Positions 1-11,056 of a stretch of DNA of 64,000 nucleotides are shown here, one piece after another. The notes under the pieces are model-generated. The model was given only the letters and a program-made list of their open reading frames with translations. It was not told the DNA's origin and did not search any database. Source of the DNA: Entoloma clypeatum (Eukaryota > Basidiomycota > Agaricomycetes > Agaricales > Entolomataceae); assembly GCA_963565915.1 (NCBI GenBank), contig OY751495.1, positions 4,030,001 to 4,094,000 of the forward strand, given 5' to 3'. How positions within the stretch are numbered: position 1 is the stretch's first letter; each line of letters opens with the position of its first letter. Both the position numbers and the translations under genes were made by a program.

Positions 1-1268
1 GTCATCCTCCAGTATGTCAAAATTAGATGGCAGATCTCGAGGGAATGAGTTTGGTACATGGTGCACTGCATCTGTTGAGAAGCTGGCACTTGAGGCGAAG
101 TCATCCTCATGGAAGACCTCCATGCCCACAAATGGCCATATCCCACACTTCCTCCAAGCACTGATGATTGTTTCGCAGTGAAAGGCTCTTGCTCTGGCTT
201 GCATATATTCCTGCTCAAGATGTCTTTTCTGCATAGATCTTTTAGTCCTTGCTAGATACAGGTCGCACTGGTGTTTCCACTCCCTTTGCAAGGGCCCGAA
301 GACGCCAATGTCAAGTGGCTGCAGCTTATGTGTGGTATGGGGCGGTAAGCAGAATAACTCGATCTTGTGCTGAATCGCAAGGTTTATCATGTTGTCTGTG
401 ATATGGGAGCCATGGCCATTGAAGATGAGGAGAATTGGACAGCTGGACTTGTTTCTTGCCTGCACCTGGGGTATGAAGCTCTTCTTGAACCACTTTTTAC
501 AGAGTGAGTCACTTGTCCACCCATTTTCAGATGTTGAAACACTAGTACAGTCCATGAGCATGTTTTGCCAACTTGTGTGCTGCAGCACAACTCATCATAT
601 CTCATTGTCAATTCCTTCCTCCACATTCTCTTCATCAACGGATTTTCCTGCAAAGACAAACCCAGGTCTGAATGCCTCTCCATCTGCACAACAGCTCTCG
701 ATAATGGTCATGAGTTCTAGATCAGCTCCTTGGAGCTTGCACTTGCTGCAGTCCTCTCACGCAAACAGATACTTGCATCCATTCTGCCCTCTTCCCCCTT
801 CCAACTGTATTCCCTTCTCGTCCATGTTATAAATGTTTTCCCAAGGAATCTCCTTCTTCTCAATAATCTTCCGGAGCTTTTTGAAATGGTCATTGATGAC
901 AGCAAAGTTGAATGCTCATGGTTGTTTAGGATCCAGACTATTTACCCTCTGTGCTTTGAGTTCAGGGTGCCTTTTGAGGAACCGCCATATCCACGTTTTC
1001 CTGGGGAGTTGGCCACAAATGTTGACAAGCTTTGATCGCATTGTCGCTCTGCAGACTGGCCTGCCCACAAGGCCAAGAAATCGGACCCAATCAACCAACA
1101 CCTCCTCCTGGGCTGAATTGAGGAGTCTCTCATGGTCATGTGCCTCCCTCCTGGGTTTATGGAGCCCATGATAGCGATTTCGAAGACTTGTGTATAGAAT
1201 CTCGAATTTTTTTGATGCGACAAGAAGATTCTTTACTGTGCCAGTTCTGACTGCATTACAGGCCTCCT
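1..1268 (-). pseudogene. pogo/Tigger-like DDE transposase, main part, broken
   Basis: Cut-and-paste transposase of the Tc1/mariner superclass (CENP-B-type DNA binding plus DDE_1 catalytic domain). Reading leftwards from 1268 there is a psq-like helix-turn-helix region, then a CENPB-type HTH with PRREAH and VDWVRFLGLVGRP, ending in WRFLKRHPE. Next come NMDEKGIQL (first catalytic Asp region) and, near 420, FNGHGSH where the family has DGH.SH, so the second catalytic Asp reads Asn (codon AAT at 418-420). PPHTTHKLQPLDIGVFGPL follows, typical of the family. In-frame stops lie at 916-918, 757-759 and 592-597 (two in tandem). The gene runs off the left edge; its first codons are at 5842-5935, beyond the inserted hAT element. 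The frame continues exactly once that element and one target copy are ignored. Clearly dead. Confidence 0.85.
1261..1268. repeat. 8-bp target-site duplication, left copy (hAT-1)
   Basis: GGCCTCCT here and again at 5834-5841, directly flanking the inverted termini of the element. An 8-bp duplication is the hallmark of hAT superfamily insertion. Confidence 0.9.
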
Positions 1269-1599
1269 TAGTGTTCAAGGGATCAGTCCAGTCCGGTTTT
1301 TTGATGAAAAAAATGATGAACTGGAGACTGGCAGTTCATTTTTTTTTTCTCAAAAGTCTGAAAAAACTGGATTGGACTGGTAAAGACTGGTTCAAACCAG
1401 TTTAAACTGGTAAAATCCTCAACCATTTATAAACCTATCAAAAGCCTGTTTTTTCAATCAAAAAAATATACTCAATTTGTTATCAATAACATGTTTCCCA
1501 AGCATTTTGGATATAAACTCTTGTAAAAATGATTGAAAACTATATAAAAGAACATTTTTGCCCATAAAAGTACAGTTTTTGAATGCATCAGCAAAATGT

Positions 1600-1930
1600 C
1601 TTTTTACTTGAACTTTTCTTGAAATGTCTTGAAGTTTCTTGAGGGATTTCCAAGATCTCAAGATGGTGTTCAAGGCATTCAAGACTCTCAAGGTACCTCT
1701 CAAGGCTCTCAAGGGTTCATGATTTCCAAGAGAATTCCATTGTTCTTGACACTGTCTTGGCCCTTTCAATGCTCAAGTATTCCAAGACACCTTTCAAGAC
1801 ATATATCCAAGCATTCAAGAAATCTACCTCAGTCTTCAGTCTTCCAAGACACCTCCAAGTGTTTTCAAGCAGCAGTCATATACAGACCCTGCCTCAAGTA
1901 ATACATTGGTGTTTTCAAGTTGGTACTCAT
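1600..1930. repeat. subterminal TCAAG-rich array, left side of hAT-1
   Basis: Dense irregular repetition of CTCAAG, TTCAAG and CCAAGA, for example across 1655-1730. The complementary motif CTTGA is similarly dense near the other end (5200-5590), so the two form a diffuse inverted pair inside hAT-1. No coding sense is apparent; short frames here are low complexity. Confidence 0.6.
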
Positions 1931-2044
1931 CAGTCAAAGAGGTGTCCTTGTAACAGTATGATAAATTATTACATAATTTTAAGGGACTCCATAAAAATGT
2001 ATGTATCATAATATAATGTAAGGGCCTTACAACATTATAATTTG

Positions 2045-3890
2045 GGTAGTGCAAAAGATTATCGTTCAACGCAAGGGAGGAATTATAATCCCTCCCTCAC
2101 ATTGGTGCATCTCCACCGCTCTCACATGTCTCCCCGTGTGTCCACCGCCATTTCTCGTGCGTCTGCCGCCGTTGTTTGCATATCCTGCTGTTGTCACATG
2201 TCATGTACCATTGTCACAGGTGGCCCTGTTCTCATGTGTCCTGCACTGTTACTCGTGTGTGTCCCGCCATTCTCACCTCTCCAGTGCTTCTCGCGTGCCT
2301 CCCACCGTTCCTGTGTGTTCTGTGCCATTTTTCACGTCATTGTCGTGGGTCCTGTGCCATTTCTCGCATGCCACCCACCGTTTCTTGCATGTCCCACCAT
2401 TCTCACATGTGTCCCACCATTTCTCGTGTGTGTCCCACCGTTTCTTGCATGTCACGCCGGTCTTGCGCGTCCTGCACCATTGTCACATGTCCTGTGGTGT
2501 CTCGTGTACCTGCCGTTCTTGTGTGTTTCGTCAGTGGTCTGACATGACGTGAAAGGCCTGGTGCTTACCTATACATGACCTCAGTGGCCCGTGTGTGGCC
2601 GGAGGGAGGAGGCATCCAGGGAGGACGAGGGAGGGACGAGGGAGTGGAGGGAGGTGATGGGGGGAGGCAAGAAGACGTGATGGGGACTTTGGATATTTTT
2701 TGATTTTTGGCTGTTGCAGGGTTGGCAAGTTCCGATGTTTCATCAATCATCACAGGTGCCTTGGCCCGGAACCTGCCAAGTATACATCAATCGCCCAGCC
2801 TCGCCACATCAACTTCTTGCCTCCCCCATCACCTCCCTCCACTCCCTCCTCCCTCCCTCCTCCTCCCTCAATACCTTCTCCCTCTGGTCACATGCGGGCC
2901 ACTGAGGCCATGTATAGGTAAGCACCAGGCCTTTCACATCATGTCAGACCACTGACAAAACATGCGAGAACAGCGGGGCACATGCAGGAACAGCGGGTAC
3001 GTGAGGGGTGGCGCGGGACACGCAACAACGGTGCAGGATGCACAAGACCAGCGTGACACATGAGAAACAGTGGGACTCATGCGAGAAATGGCACAGGACA
3101 TGCGAGAATGGCGGGATATACGAGAATGGGTAAGCAGTGCTCTGTTCACGTCCACGTCAGACCACTGATGAAATGCACAAGAACGGCAGGGAATGATACA
3201 GAACATGCGACGAGGGGGACACTCAACATGGTACACGACACACAGGGAGTGCAGGGCACATGCCAGTGGGAGGATGCGTGAGAAACAGTACAGGACGTGC
3301 CACATGATGCATGCACAGGAACGCCATAGGACACGCAAGAATAGTAGGGCACACGCAAGAACGGCGGGGCACGCAGGAACGGCGCACCCCCCTCTCCCTC
3401 CTCAGCCAATGCCTCCTCCCTCCATCCAAACCAGGGTTACAGACCCTGCTATATAGGTAAGCACCACCCCTTCACATCAGAACAGGCCACTGACAAGGCA
3501 TGTGAAAATGGCAGGACTCACTCAAAGCACCACATACAAGACGCGAGGATGGCGGAGGAATGACACCGGACATGCAAAAACACCAGCACATGTGTGAGGA
3601 ACGGCTGAGGGAATGCAGGAACAGCGGCAGGCGCACGAGCAACAGCACCTGAGATGCCAGAACAGCGGGGCATGCGAGAATGACACATGAGAATGGTGGG
3701 GGCATGCAGCAACCGTGGGGGCATGCAGCAGCAGTGGGACACTGCAAGAAACGAACGACACACAGGAACGGCGGGGCAATGGCACAGAACTAGGCAATGG
3801 CACAGGTACAGGTAACCCTGTGAGGGTCACAGGTACGGGGTAGTCACGGGTATGGGTATGGGTCGTGTTTTCACCTAGTGTTCCCACATA
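2045..3890. repeat. foldback palindrome FB1 with minisatellite-like arms
   Basis: Left arm (about 2100-2700) carries pyrimidine-rich short repeats built on CACCGTTCTCGTGTGTCC-like units. The right arm (about 2790-3400) carries their reverse complement (GAGAACGGCGGGACACG-like). The inner arms match closely: 2525-2690 is the inverse of about 2795-2958, including the box CTTACCTATACATG at 2570-2583 and its partner near 2907-2921. The centre (about 2700-2790) contains GGCAAGTTCCGATG and GGAACCTGCCAAG, a smaller inverted pair. A second right-type half, with TATATAGGTAAGCACCA at 3451-3467, extends to about 3890. Related palindromes occur at 37118-49684 and 56092-57362. Confidence 0.75.
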
Positions 3891-3893
3891 CTC

Positions 3894-3943
3894 AGCCTAA
3901 TCAGGCTGGGACAACACCATGTGTGGCCCTGCCTGATTAGGCT
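3894..3943. repeat. 13-bp-stem hairpin
   Basis: AGCCTAATCAGGC at 3894-3906 is followed after 24 bp by its perfect reverse complement at 3931-3943. It lies just outside palindrome FB1 and inside hAT-1. Role unknown; it may be a tiny inverted-repeat element end. Confidence 0.6.
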
Positions 3944-5820
3944 CTTTCCTGTTAAATCCCAACACCAGCAATATTCCCGTCGCAAAATCGGATATCTTCA
4001 CCCAAGTCCACTGAGACATCCTCGTGCATCCTTGGCACATGCCGAGAACCCATCAAACTCCCATCAGCAACGATCAACAACATTCAGGGCCCATCGGCCC
4101 ACATCCGCCATGTCGTTCGCAACGCCAAGCAATGTCCAGGTGCGCTCCCACACCCCTGCCACAAGCCCCCCCCCCGTCCTCCCCCTCCCCTTTCCCCATC
4201 CTCCTATGAGTATATATACACTAAGGGAGGTATATATTGTCTCCTATAGCCCTCTACATACATCTACCAACAACACCCACGCCCTCCCCCTTGTATATAC
4301 ATCTGTACTATCATGTAAACTTGTTCTAATATATAGTATAATATACTAAGCCTGATTTACAACCAATACCCTGAGGTAGAGATCATTAAAAAGGCTAAAA
4401 AAGCGGTCAGGAACTGAGGAATGAGGAGGAGCACATACCTCTCCTTGGGAACTACCCTTCCCATCCCAAAGGGTTACCTTTATGTTCATTATAGAGTATA
4501 TCAAGGTATGGGGAAGGTATATGGGCACCCCAGCAAGGGTATAACATGGTGAAAAGACCGAAAATGTAGGTACTCAACTTGGGTACAAATCATCATCTTA
4601 AGCCCACAAATTGGTCAGGGCACCTATATAGGGCTATTCTATAGTGTAAACAGGTCTCCAAGTGAACACAACTGCCGACGCAACATTGAACACAACATCA
4701 AATGGCCCATGGGCCGCCAATCCACCAAAACACAGGAGGACCGGACCAATGTACCCCTCAAAAACATTGTAAACAAATAACAATCTAATATAGAATTTAT
4801 TTGCTGACCACATTGTGGGAACACAAGTAAAATCCATTTTTAATAATTATTTAATGTGCTCTGCATGTTTCCACTGAGCAATATGATTGTGATGTGGCCC
4901 CAATATTTCCTTCTCTCAAATGGAGATCCCATTCAAAAATCAAACCACTTGTTTATCCTTTATGAGAACTGAGTTTGATCCCAGCTTATATAGCAGGAAC
5001 ATGCTGAACAAATTATTTATTTGATCCCTATGTTTTTCCCTCATGCACGAAATTCCCATTGACAAAGAACATTTTAAAAGAAATCACACTGAGTCCATAA
5101 TGTGATTGACAACCACACTGCTGCTATGTTTATGCCATTAGGTTAGCAGCCGATATATCAGCTCAATGATTTCATTGCATTCTGCTTGGGCCCACTTGAT
5201 ATGATCTTGAAGCTGCTTTTGATTGTGACTTGAAAACTAGATAGCATCTTGACAAGCATCTTGGAAGGCTTGATTATTGCTTGGATTTTGAATGTCTCAA
5301 TAGTTTATCTTGATGAGATGTCTTTGTTGTCTTGATGAGTTATCTTGATCTTCTTGATATCATCTTGGCAGCCAGAAATTCTGATAGAGTGTTGGACAAT
5401 TTCTTGTAAGGGTCTTGAGATCTCTTGGCTGACTTGGGCAAAAACTTCAAGCACTTCAAGTAGACCTCAAGATGGAGACCTTTCTTGGCTCATCTTGAGA
5501 ATAGCTTGTCTTGAAAGACGCTTGGAGTGCCACATTGGTTCCAAGAAAGTTCCAAGACAATTTTCAAGTAACTCAAGTGTGGATTAAGAAAATTGACTTT
5601 TTGCTGATGTGAATATATGGTCAAAAACTGGAACCAATTCATATTTTTCAGATCCAAAACTAGAACTGGGGATGAACCAGTCCAATTTTTTTCCAAATTT
5701 GGAGAGACTGGAGACTGGTTGAGCTCAAAATCAGTGAGACCTGAACTGCCAGTTCAGGTCTCTTCCAGTCCAGTCCAGTCCAGTCCAGTTCAGGTTCATT
5801 TTCCAGTTCATAAGGCTGAA
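3944..5820. other. interior of hAT-1 without a supportable gene
   Basis: AT-rich in the middle (4200-5100), with TATA-like runs near 4207-4240 and 4325-4345, then a CTTGA-rich array at 5200-5590 mirroring 1600-1930, then ACTGG/CCAGT repeats at about 5650-5815. Open frames are short and low in complexity. I see no recognisable protein domain. Confidence 0.5.
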
Positions 5821-5841
5821 CCCTTGAACACTAGGCCTCCT

Positions 5842-5935
5842 TGATCTGTTCTTTGACCTGAGGGTCATCATAGTTGAGCTCCCTATGATAGACCTTTGCC
5901 TTCATTATTGCATTTGCTGCCAGTCGACATGTCAT
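5842..5935 (-). pseudogene. N-terminal fragment of the same pogo-like transposase
   Basis: Reads from an ATG at 5933-5935 (MTCRLAANAIMKAKVYHREL) through NYDDPQVKEQIKE, where the frame meets the 8-bp duplication at 5834-5841 and resumes at 1268 on the other side of the hAT element. Short acidic and basic stretches ahead of the psq-type HTH are usual in this family. The ATG is the first in frame and is the inferred start. It is separated from the rest of its gene only by the insertion. Confidence 0.7.
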
Positions 5936-6952
5936 TTGGTGTGGTGTCCACGGTAATACTTTAGCCTTTACGTGATTCAAACGCCACTTGGAAATGTCAC
6001 TCAAATGTCACTCCAAAAGCTCCTTCTTCATAGTTCTGTGTCCCTTGCTCTAACAAACGCATCCTGAGACCTGAGCTTCAGGATTCGAGGTCCCCTGATA
6101 TTGCCAAAGAGGCTCCCTGAACCCAACCTTAAGTGGTCCAGAGGATCTGGGTAGATCTGGTCATCACTGCCATATTTACTCCAGTTTTCCTTGCAAAAAA
6201 TCACCAAATTGCCTCTCAAGCAGGCTCATCTCAATCTCTCTGCTCAAAAACTTGGGGATCCAGTACTATGATATAAAGGATGATGTATGCCACACCATGG
6301 AGGTAGAAGTGGAACGTGGAAGGAGATAATTGAGACTTTCAAATACTGTTCATGTTTGGTCACTGATAGTACATGACTTATCTGTATATGCTAGCCGATT
6401 TTATCAGTTCAGATCAGCAATCGAATTTCGGCCTCGATCTCACCTGCTCTCAGCAGATTTTTTTCTGATCACTCCGATGAGAGCTAACCTCAGCCGACCG
6501 AAACAGGTCGTGTTTTGACTGGGATTCATTCTTAGCGCGTGCGGGGTACTTCGACTAAACAACCTCCATAAATGCTCATGCATATGCAAGTTGCATATTT
6601 AACCCTCCCACTTCAAATGCAAAGTACTGTTACCGCTTCACAGGCAACGGCCGGAAATAAGGCTGTGCAAGCCAATGCGGCAAGACATCCAGCCCGGTCG
6701 CAACATCCTTGGAAATCAGGTCTTGGAGGCGTATTCTTCCTTGTTCGGTGTATGTTCGGGCGTCGCGCTGCACGTGTAGACCGGAATGAGCTTTGTACCA
6801 TGAAGGAAGGGGGGAAACATACATCCATCCGAACCTTCATCTCTTCACATAACATGACATATTGTTCAAAACCATTGTCGGGTTTCTTCAGATTTACCTA
6901 GAGCAGGTACAAAGACCAGGTCAACTACGGAAAAGGAAAAAAAAAAGAAACT
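5936..6952. other. intergenic, no gene seen
   Basis: Upstream side of the broken pogo-like gene, then the 3' flank of the DUS1-type gene. The frame at 6572-6901 (plus) has no domain I can recognise. The far end of the pogo element could not be placed. Confidence 0.4.
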
Positions 6953-8268
6953 TCAACCCACCATGATCTTTCCCAATCGCTCTCTCAGATCCTTCTCTCG
7001 TCCCAGCGCAGGCCGCATCAGTTTGAAGAGGTGCCCCTTGACGGCACTTACGCTCGTCCGCGTCTTGAGCGAACGCACAGTGGAGAGGTACTCCAGTGCG
7101 AGGTCAGCGTGTGGAGGGTTCGTGTATTCTAGGTCAAAGCCGGGATCTGGATCCAAGCGTGATGGTGATGGAGAGATCTCGTCTTGTCGCGGGGGAGCAG
7201 GGACCAGTCCACGAAATAGTGCAGGATTGTACAATACGCCCTCAGCAGACATGACCGCATCGGCCCCCGTTTCGTGGAGACACCGCTCGACATCGCTGCC
7301 AAAGAGAAGGTTTCCGTTTGCAAACACGGGGACCGAGACGGCTTGCTTGACGGCGCGGATGTGGGGGTATGATGCTAGACCCTATAGGGACGTGGAGAGA
7401 TGGGTATATGCAATTGAGGAGTTTATTAGAAACGAACCGAGTTCTGCCCTCGCTGCTCCCGCGTCCGCCCATGGCAAGTCAAGATCTGTGCTCCTGCACG
7501 TTCAAGCATCTGTGCATATGCAACGGTCTTCTCTATGGAGGGGAAGACGCGGAACTTGGCTGTGACGGGGACAGAGAGGTTTTGGTGAAGGGCATTGACT
7601 ACGTTTTGGTTCGCATCAATCGACGTTCGAGAAAGGAGGGGGAAAGAGATTCACGCACTCATTTCATATACCAAATCCCAGTCTTCCATCAAAAATGCCC
7701 CATAATGCCCTCTCCGGGCGATTTCTTGGGGGCACCCAAGGTTGATATCGATGGCGTCGCAGTGAGGCTCCAATATCTTAGCCGCGGCGAGAAGTTGGGT
7801 TGGAGAGTTGGCGCAGAATTGTATAATTAGGGGGCGGTCACCTTCAGGGGCCGATGGTGAGGAAAAGGCGCCTTCCTCGCCGGACGGGACATCAAAATTC
7901 TGGTCGCGAAACGTCTTATGATGTTGCTCGTCCATGAACATCTGCTTGTCTCGGTAAGTAAAGGACTGTACAAACGGGGGAAAGGCGTGCTTTGGCGTTG
8001 ATCATGGGCGTATACACGACCTAGCTGCACATCGTCAGTCTCGCAACTCGTCCTTGAAAACTGTCGCATACCTGCGCTCCGTACCGCCTCGTGAGCCTCC
8101 TATATGCCTACGAATGGAGCTCAGCATCGGATCAGCAGCATTGGATACAACGAAACGCACCAGCTCACTCTGATCGACCATGGGTGCCACGATGAACTTT
8201 GCGTTGTTGAGTACCACGCGGTAAAAGTCGTAACCCCCCAATTTCTTTGGCGTTGGCGCCGTCTCCAT
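6953..8268 (-). CDS. DUS1: tRNA-dihydrouridine synthase, DUS1 type, multi-exon
   Basis: FMN-dependent enzyme that reduces uridine to dihydrouridine in the D-loop of tRNAs, using NAD(P)H. The start is the ATG at 8266-8268, followed by a GYDFYR motif and [13 protein letters not shown], the usual DUS1 beginning. Exons then give [50 protein letters not shown] (Cys of GCPQ is the family's catalytic acid), [41 protein letters not shown] and [12 protein letters not shown]. At least four short GT-AG introns are evident, for example one ending before the GLASYPHIR exon. Between [11 protein letters not shown] and [12 protein letters not shown] the frame jumps by one base near 7985; this is either a mutation, a sequence error or an unusual splice. 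Stop at 6953-6955. Confidence 0.85.
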
Positions 8269-9198
8269 TATTGGAACGGCCCAAGGTAGTCGCCTATATT
8301 GGCGCAATAATGGTGAAAGTCGAGAGATAATGGTGGTGGTGAAGCTTAAGTGCCAGGAGTGTGTTTATCGTTGTTTTACTCCAAACGAAAAAAAAAAGAG
8401 TTCTCTCCGTACGCGCCAACGCAAACGTCGACCGAGAACTGGCAACTACTATCATGCGAGCTTATGGGTTCCTCGACATATTTTGCCGCTCAATTGGGTT
8501 TTGAATCCCAAGCCCAGCTTGCAGGCGGCGGGAAATGGAACATGCGATCATCATTCATCAAGTGTTATCGCCGAACTGTCCATGTTCCAGCCACGTCAAC
8601 GCTCAATATCCCGTCAGGAACCCAATCAGTAGTCCCTTGTTTTCTGACCCCTTCTGACGCTGGGGCATCACTCTTCTTTTTCTTGTCAACAAAACATCGA
8701 ATCCTCAATAAGTACTAGTTCTTAGTACTCAATCAAGCCCTGAGGCGATCTTCAAGTATCCTGTCACTTGGCGGAGCGCTTCTGAACAACATGCAGCATT
8801 TACCAGACGACTCCTGCTCTATATATCGAGCTATTCGACATGTGTGCGTTCTTCCCAGTCGCGGAGTAGGACAACTTCCCACCGAAGGCACAAACTAACG
8901 CTGAACGCTAGGCCATCAGGTTTTCAAAACTCGATATAAATCCATCACTGTCCAAATTGAAAATGATCTCCTGGAGCGTCCCATCACCTCACATCTACGC
9001 GCAGATCTTTATCTCGTGTCCTCTCCTATTCATTTGCTAATTACGATCAGAACGCCCTGCCCTTCCCATATCAGTTTTGTGATGAACCAGTGCACGCCTC
9101 ACCGCCCACTCTCAATATTTAACGCCTTCTCAATCCTGATGAACAAGCGTCTGGTCCCAGGTCGCTCCTTCACCGTGACTATCTCGAGATAGACCGGG
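8269..9198. promoter_or_regulatory. divergent intergenic region between DUS1 and the protease gene
   Basis: About 930 bp between two genes transcribed away from each other, so it should hold both promoters. A TATAAA occurs at 8935-8940, about 260 bp ahead of the protease ATG; a CAATATTTAA lies near 9112. Neither is strong evidence of a promoter. No coding seen. Confidence 0.35.
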
Positions 9199-11056
9199 AT
9201 GTTCTCCACCGCCCTCTCCGCTCTCTCCGCTCTCCTGGTCATCTGCACCCTCACGCCGCCCTTGGCCTCAGCCAATCCTGCCCCTATCGTCATCCGGGAC
9301 TCCCCGGTAACCGTCTCCTTCTCCCGTCGGCTCAACATCACCAGCGGGCGTGCCCTCTACCAGCGTGACATCGTCCGCGCACGGGCTCTCAAAGCACGGA
9401 GTGACTTTGGACACGGACCCGGAGAGTCGAAAAGAGCGGTGATCAGCACAGCAGCAGATAACTACGCTGTGAGCTACATCGCCCATGTTGGTGTGGGGAG
9501 TCCCTTGACGCAGTGTGAGTATTCCGTTGGTACAATCTTGTCATGCGCTGATGGAGTTCCTCGCACACAGACTCCCTCATCATTGATACGGGAAGGTCAG
9601 TCCGACTTGCGCCATGTGTATTGAAATAACCTGACAGTGTGTCTTGAAATGCAGCTCGAACACTTGGATCGGCGCCACTAAAAAGTATGTCAATACAAGC
9701 ACAAGCGTCAATACTGGAGATGCAATCGTACGTACTTGACACATACTAAACTTCCCTCCCATCCACCCACCATGTCTTCTCCGCCCCATGTAGGGTGTCA
9801 AGTACGGCTCAGGCTCCTTCAATGGTTCGCTCCTTTTCACAACTCGATTCTCACTCCTTTGTAAGAGATTCTGTTCACTTACCAGGCACAGAATACCTCG
9901 ACACCGTGACCCTCGGCCCGGGGCTGGTGATCAAGAAACAGTCGATAGGCGTCGCGTCAATTGTGAGTTCGACACTAAACACTTTAATCCAAAGCCCCTC
10001 ATAGTTGCTGATGGCATCACGCAGTCACAAGGATTCGAAGGCGTAGACGGGATCCTCGGGTGCGTCACTCCATCCCGTTCCTCTCAAAACCCCACCTAAC
10101 GTAGAGGCCAGAATTGGTCCTCAGATCCTCACCATAGACACCCTGCTCGCAAAGCCGAATCAAACCATCCCAACCGTCACCGACAATCTCTTCACTGCTG
10201 GGACAATCTCTTCGCATTCGATTGGCATCTCCTTCGCACCCGTAAACACCCAACACAAGACCAACGGCGAGATTACATGGGGTGCGTTAGTGTTCTCAGG
10301 ATCCGACATCATCATAGGACTCAGCGCTGGGTCACCCTAGGTGGCATTGATCGGTACAAGACGTTCGGACCCATCACATACATGTACGCGGCTGTTGTGA
10401 TACCCATGAGAACTGTCACTGAATCGTTGTACAAGTCCAATCACCTCCACCTCACCCTCGAAATTCTATTGGGGCATCGACAGCAGCATCTCCTACGGTT
10501 TCTTCGGTAACAAGGTCATCCTTTCCAAAACGGCCGGCATCGTCGATACTGGTACGTGCTCTGATCTACCCAAAGGCACGTCCCGTAATCCAGCGCGTCG
10601 ATGCCTAGGTACCACCCTGCTGCTCATCGCCACCGATGCCTTCCAGCGGTACCAAACCGCCACGCGCGCCACGTTCGACGAGCCTACCACCCTCCTCACT
10701 CTCACACCCAGCAACTACCGCCTATTACAGAATCTCCGCGTCTTCACCGGCGGGGTGAGTCCATTTCATACCATCATCCATATCAGAACACCGAGAAACA
10801 TTCTCCTTGGATTGTGCAGGTGGCATTTGACTTTACCCCCAACGCGCAACGATGGCCTCGCGCTCTCAATACCGTCATCGGCGGCAAGCCTGATGGTATC
10901 TATCTCATTGTCGCTGACCTCGGATCCAAATCTGGCGAGGGCCTCGATTTCATATTGGGCCAGTCGTGGCTGGAGCGGTTTTATAGCGTGTATGACACGA
11001 CGAACAAGCGGGTGGGGATCGCTAATACGTTCGATACGTGGTCTCGTAGGAATTGA
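9199..11056 (+). CDS. secreted pepsin-like aspartic protease (family A1), multi-exon
   Basis: Endopeptidase of the polyporopepsin-like fungal A1 group, probably extracellular. The ATG at 9199 opens a hydrophobic signal peptide (LSALLVICTLTPPLASA), followed by a basic, Arg-rich propeptide. The first catalytic site is SLIIDTGSSNTWIGA, assembled from three exons (splice at 9514/9571 and 9595/9655). The flap-side region gives VKYGSGSF, then GFEGVDGILGIGP. The second catalytic site is AGIVDTGTTLLLIA near 10540-10625. The C-terminal part includes FYWGIDSSISYGFFG, LGQSWLERFYSVYDTTNKRVG and ends SRRN at the stop. I count about ten GT-AG introns of 50-70 bp, all at positions that keep the frame. No break seen. 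The natural substrate cannot be told from sequence. Confidence 0.9.

Larger units (their letters stand above)
1269..5833. mobile_element. hAT-like element 1, non-autonomous, 4565 bp
   Basis: Left end TAGTGTTCAAGGG at 1269-1281 is matched exactly by its reverse complement at 5821-5833, with an 8-bp duplication outside. TAGTG ends plus 8-bp duplications are typical of hAT elements. Next to each end are clusters of ACTGG/CCAGT (about 1285-1415 and 5700-5815), as expected for subterminal transposase-binding repeats. I find no hAT transposase coding inside. The interior holds CTTGA/TCAAG-rich arrays, a long palindrome (2045-3890) and unrecognised AT-rich sequence. It sits inside a transposase exon of another transposon. 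Confidence 0.88.

Noticed and set aside
3838..3870. Telomere-like GGGTATGGGTATGGGT run
   Set aside because: Only a few imperfect units inside a transposon; fungal telomeres are long TTAGGG-type arrays.
8490..8520. tRNA-like TTGAATCCC stretch
   Set aside because: No matching acceptor, D or anticodon arms around it.
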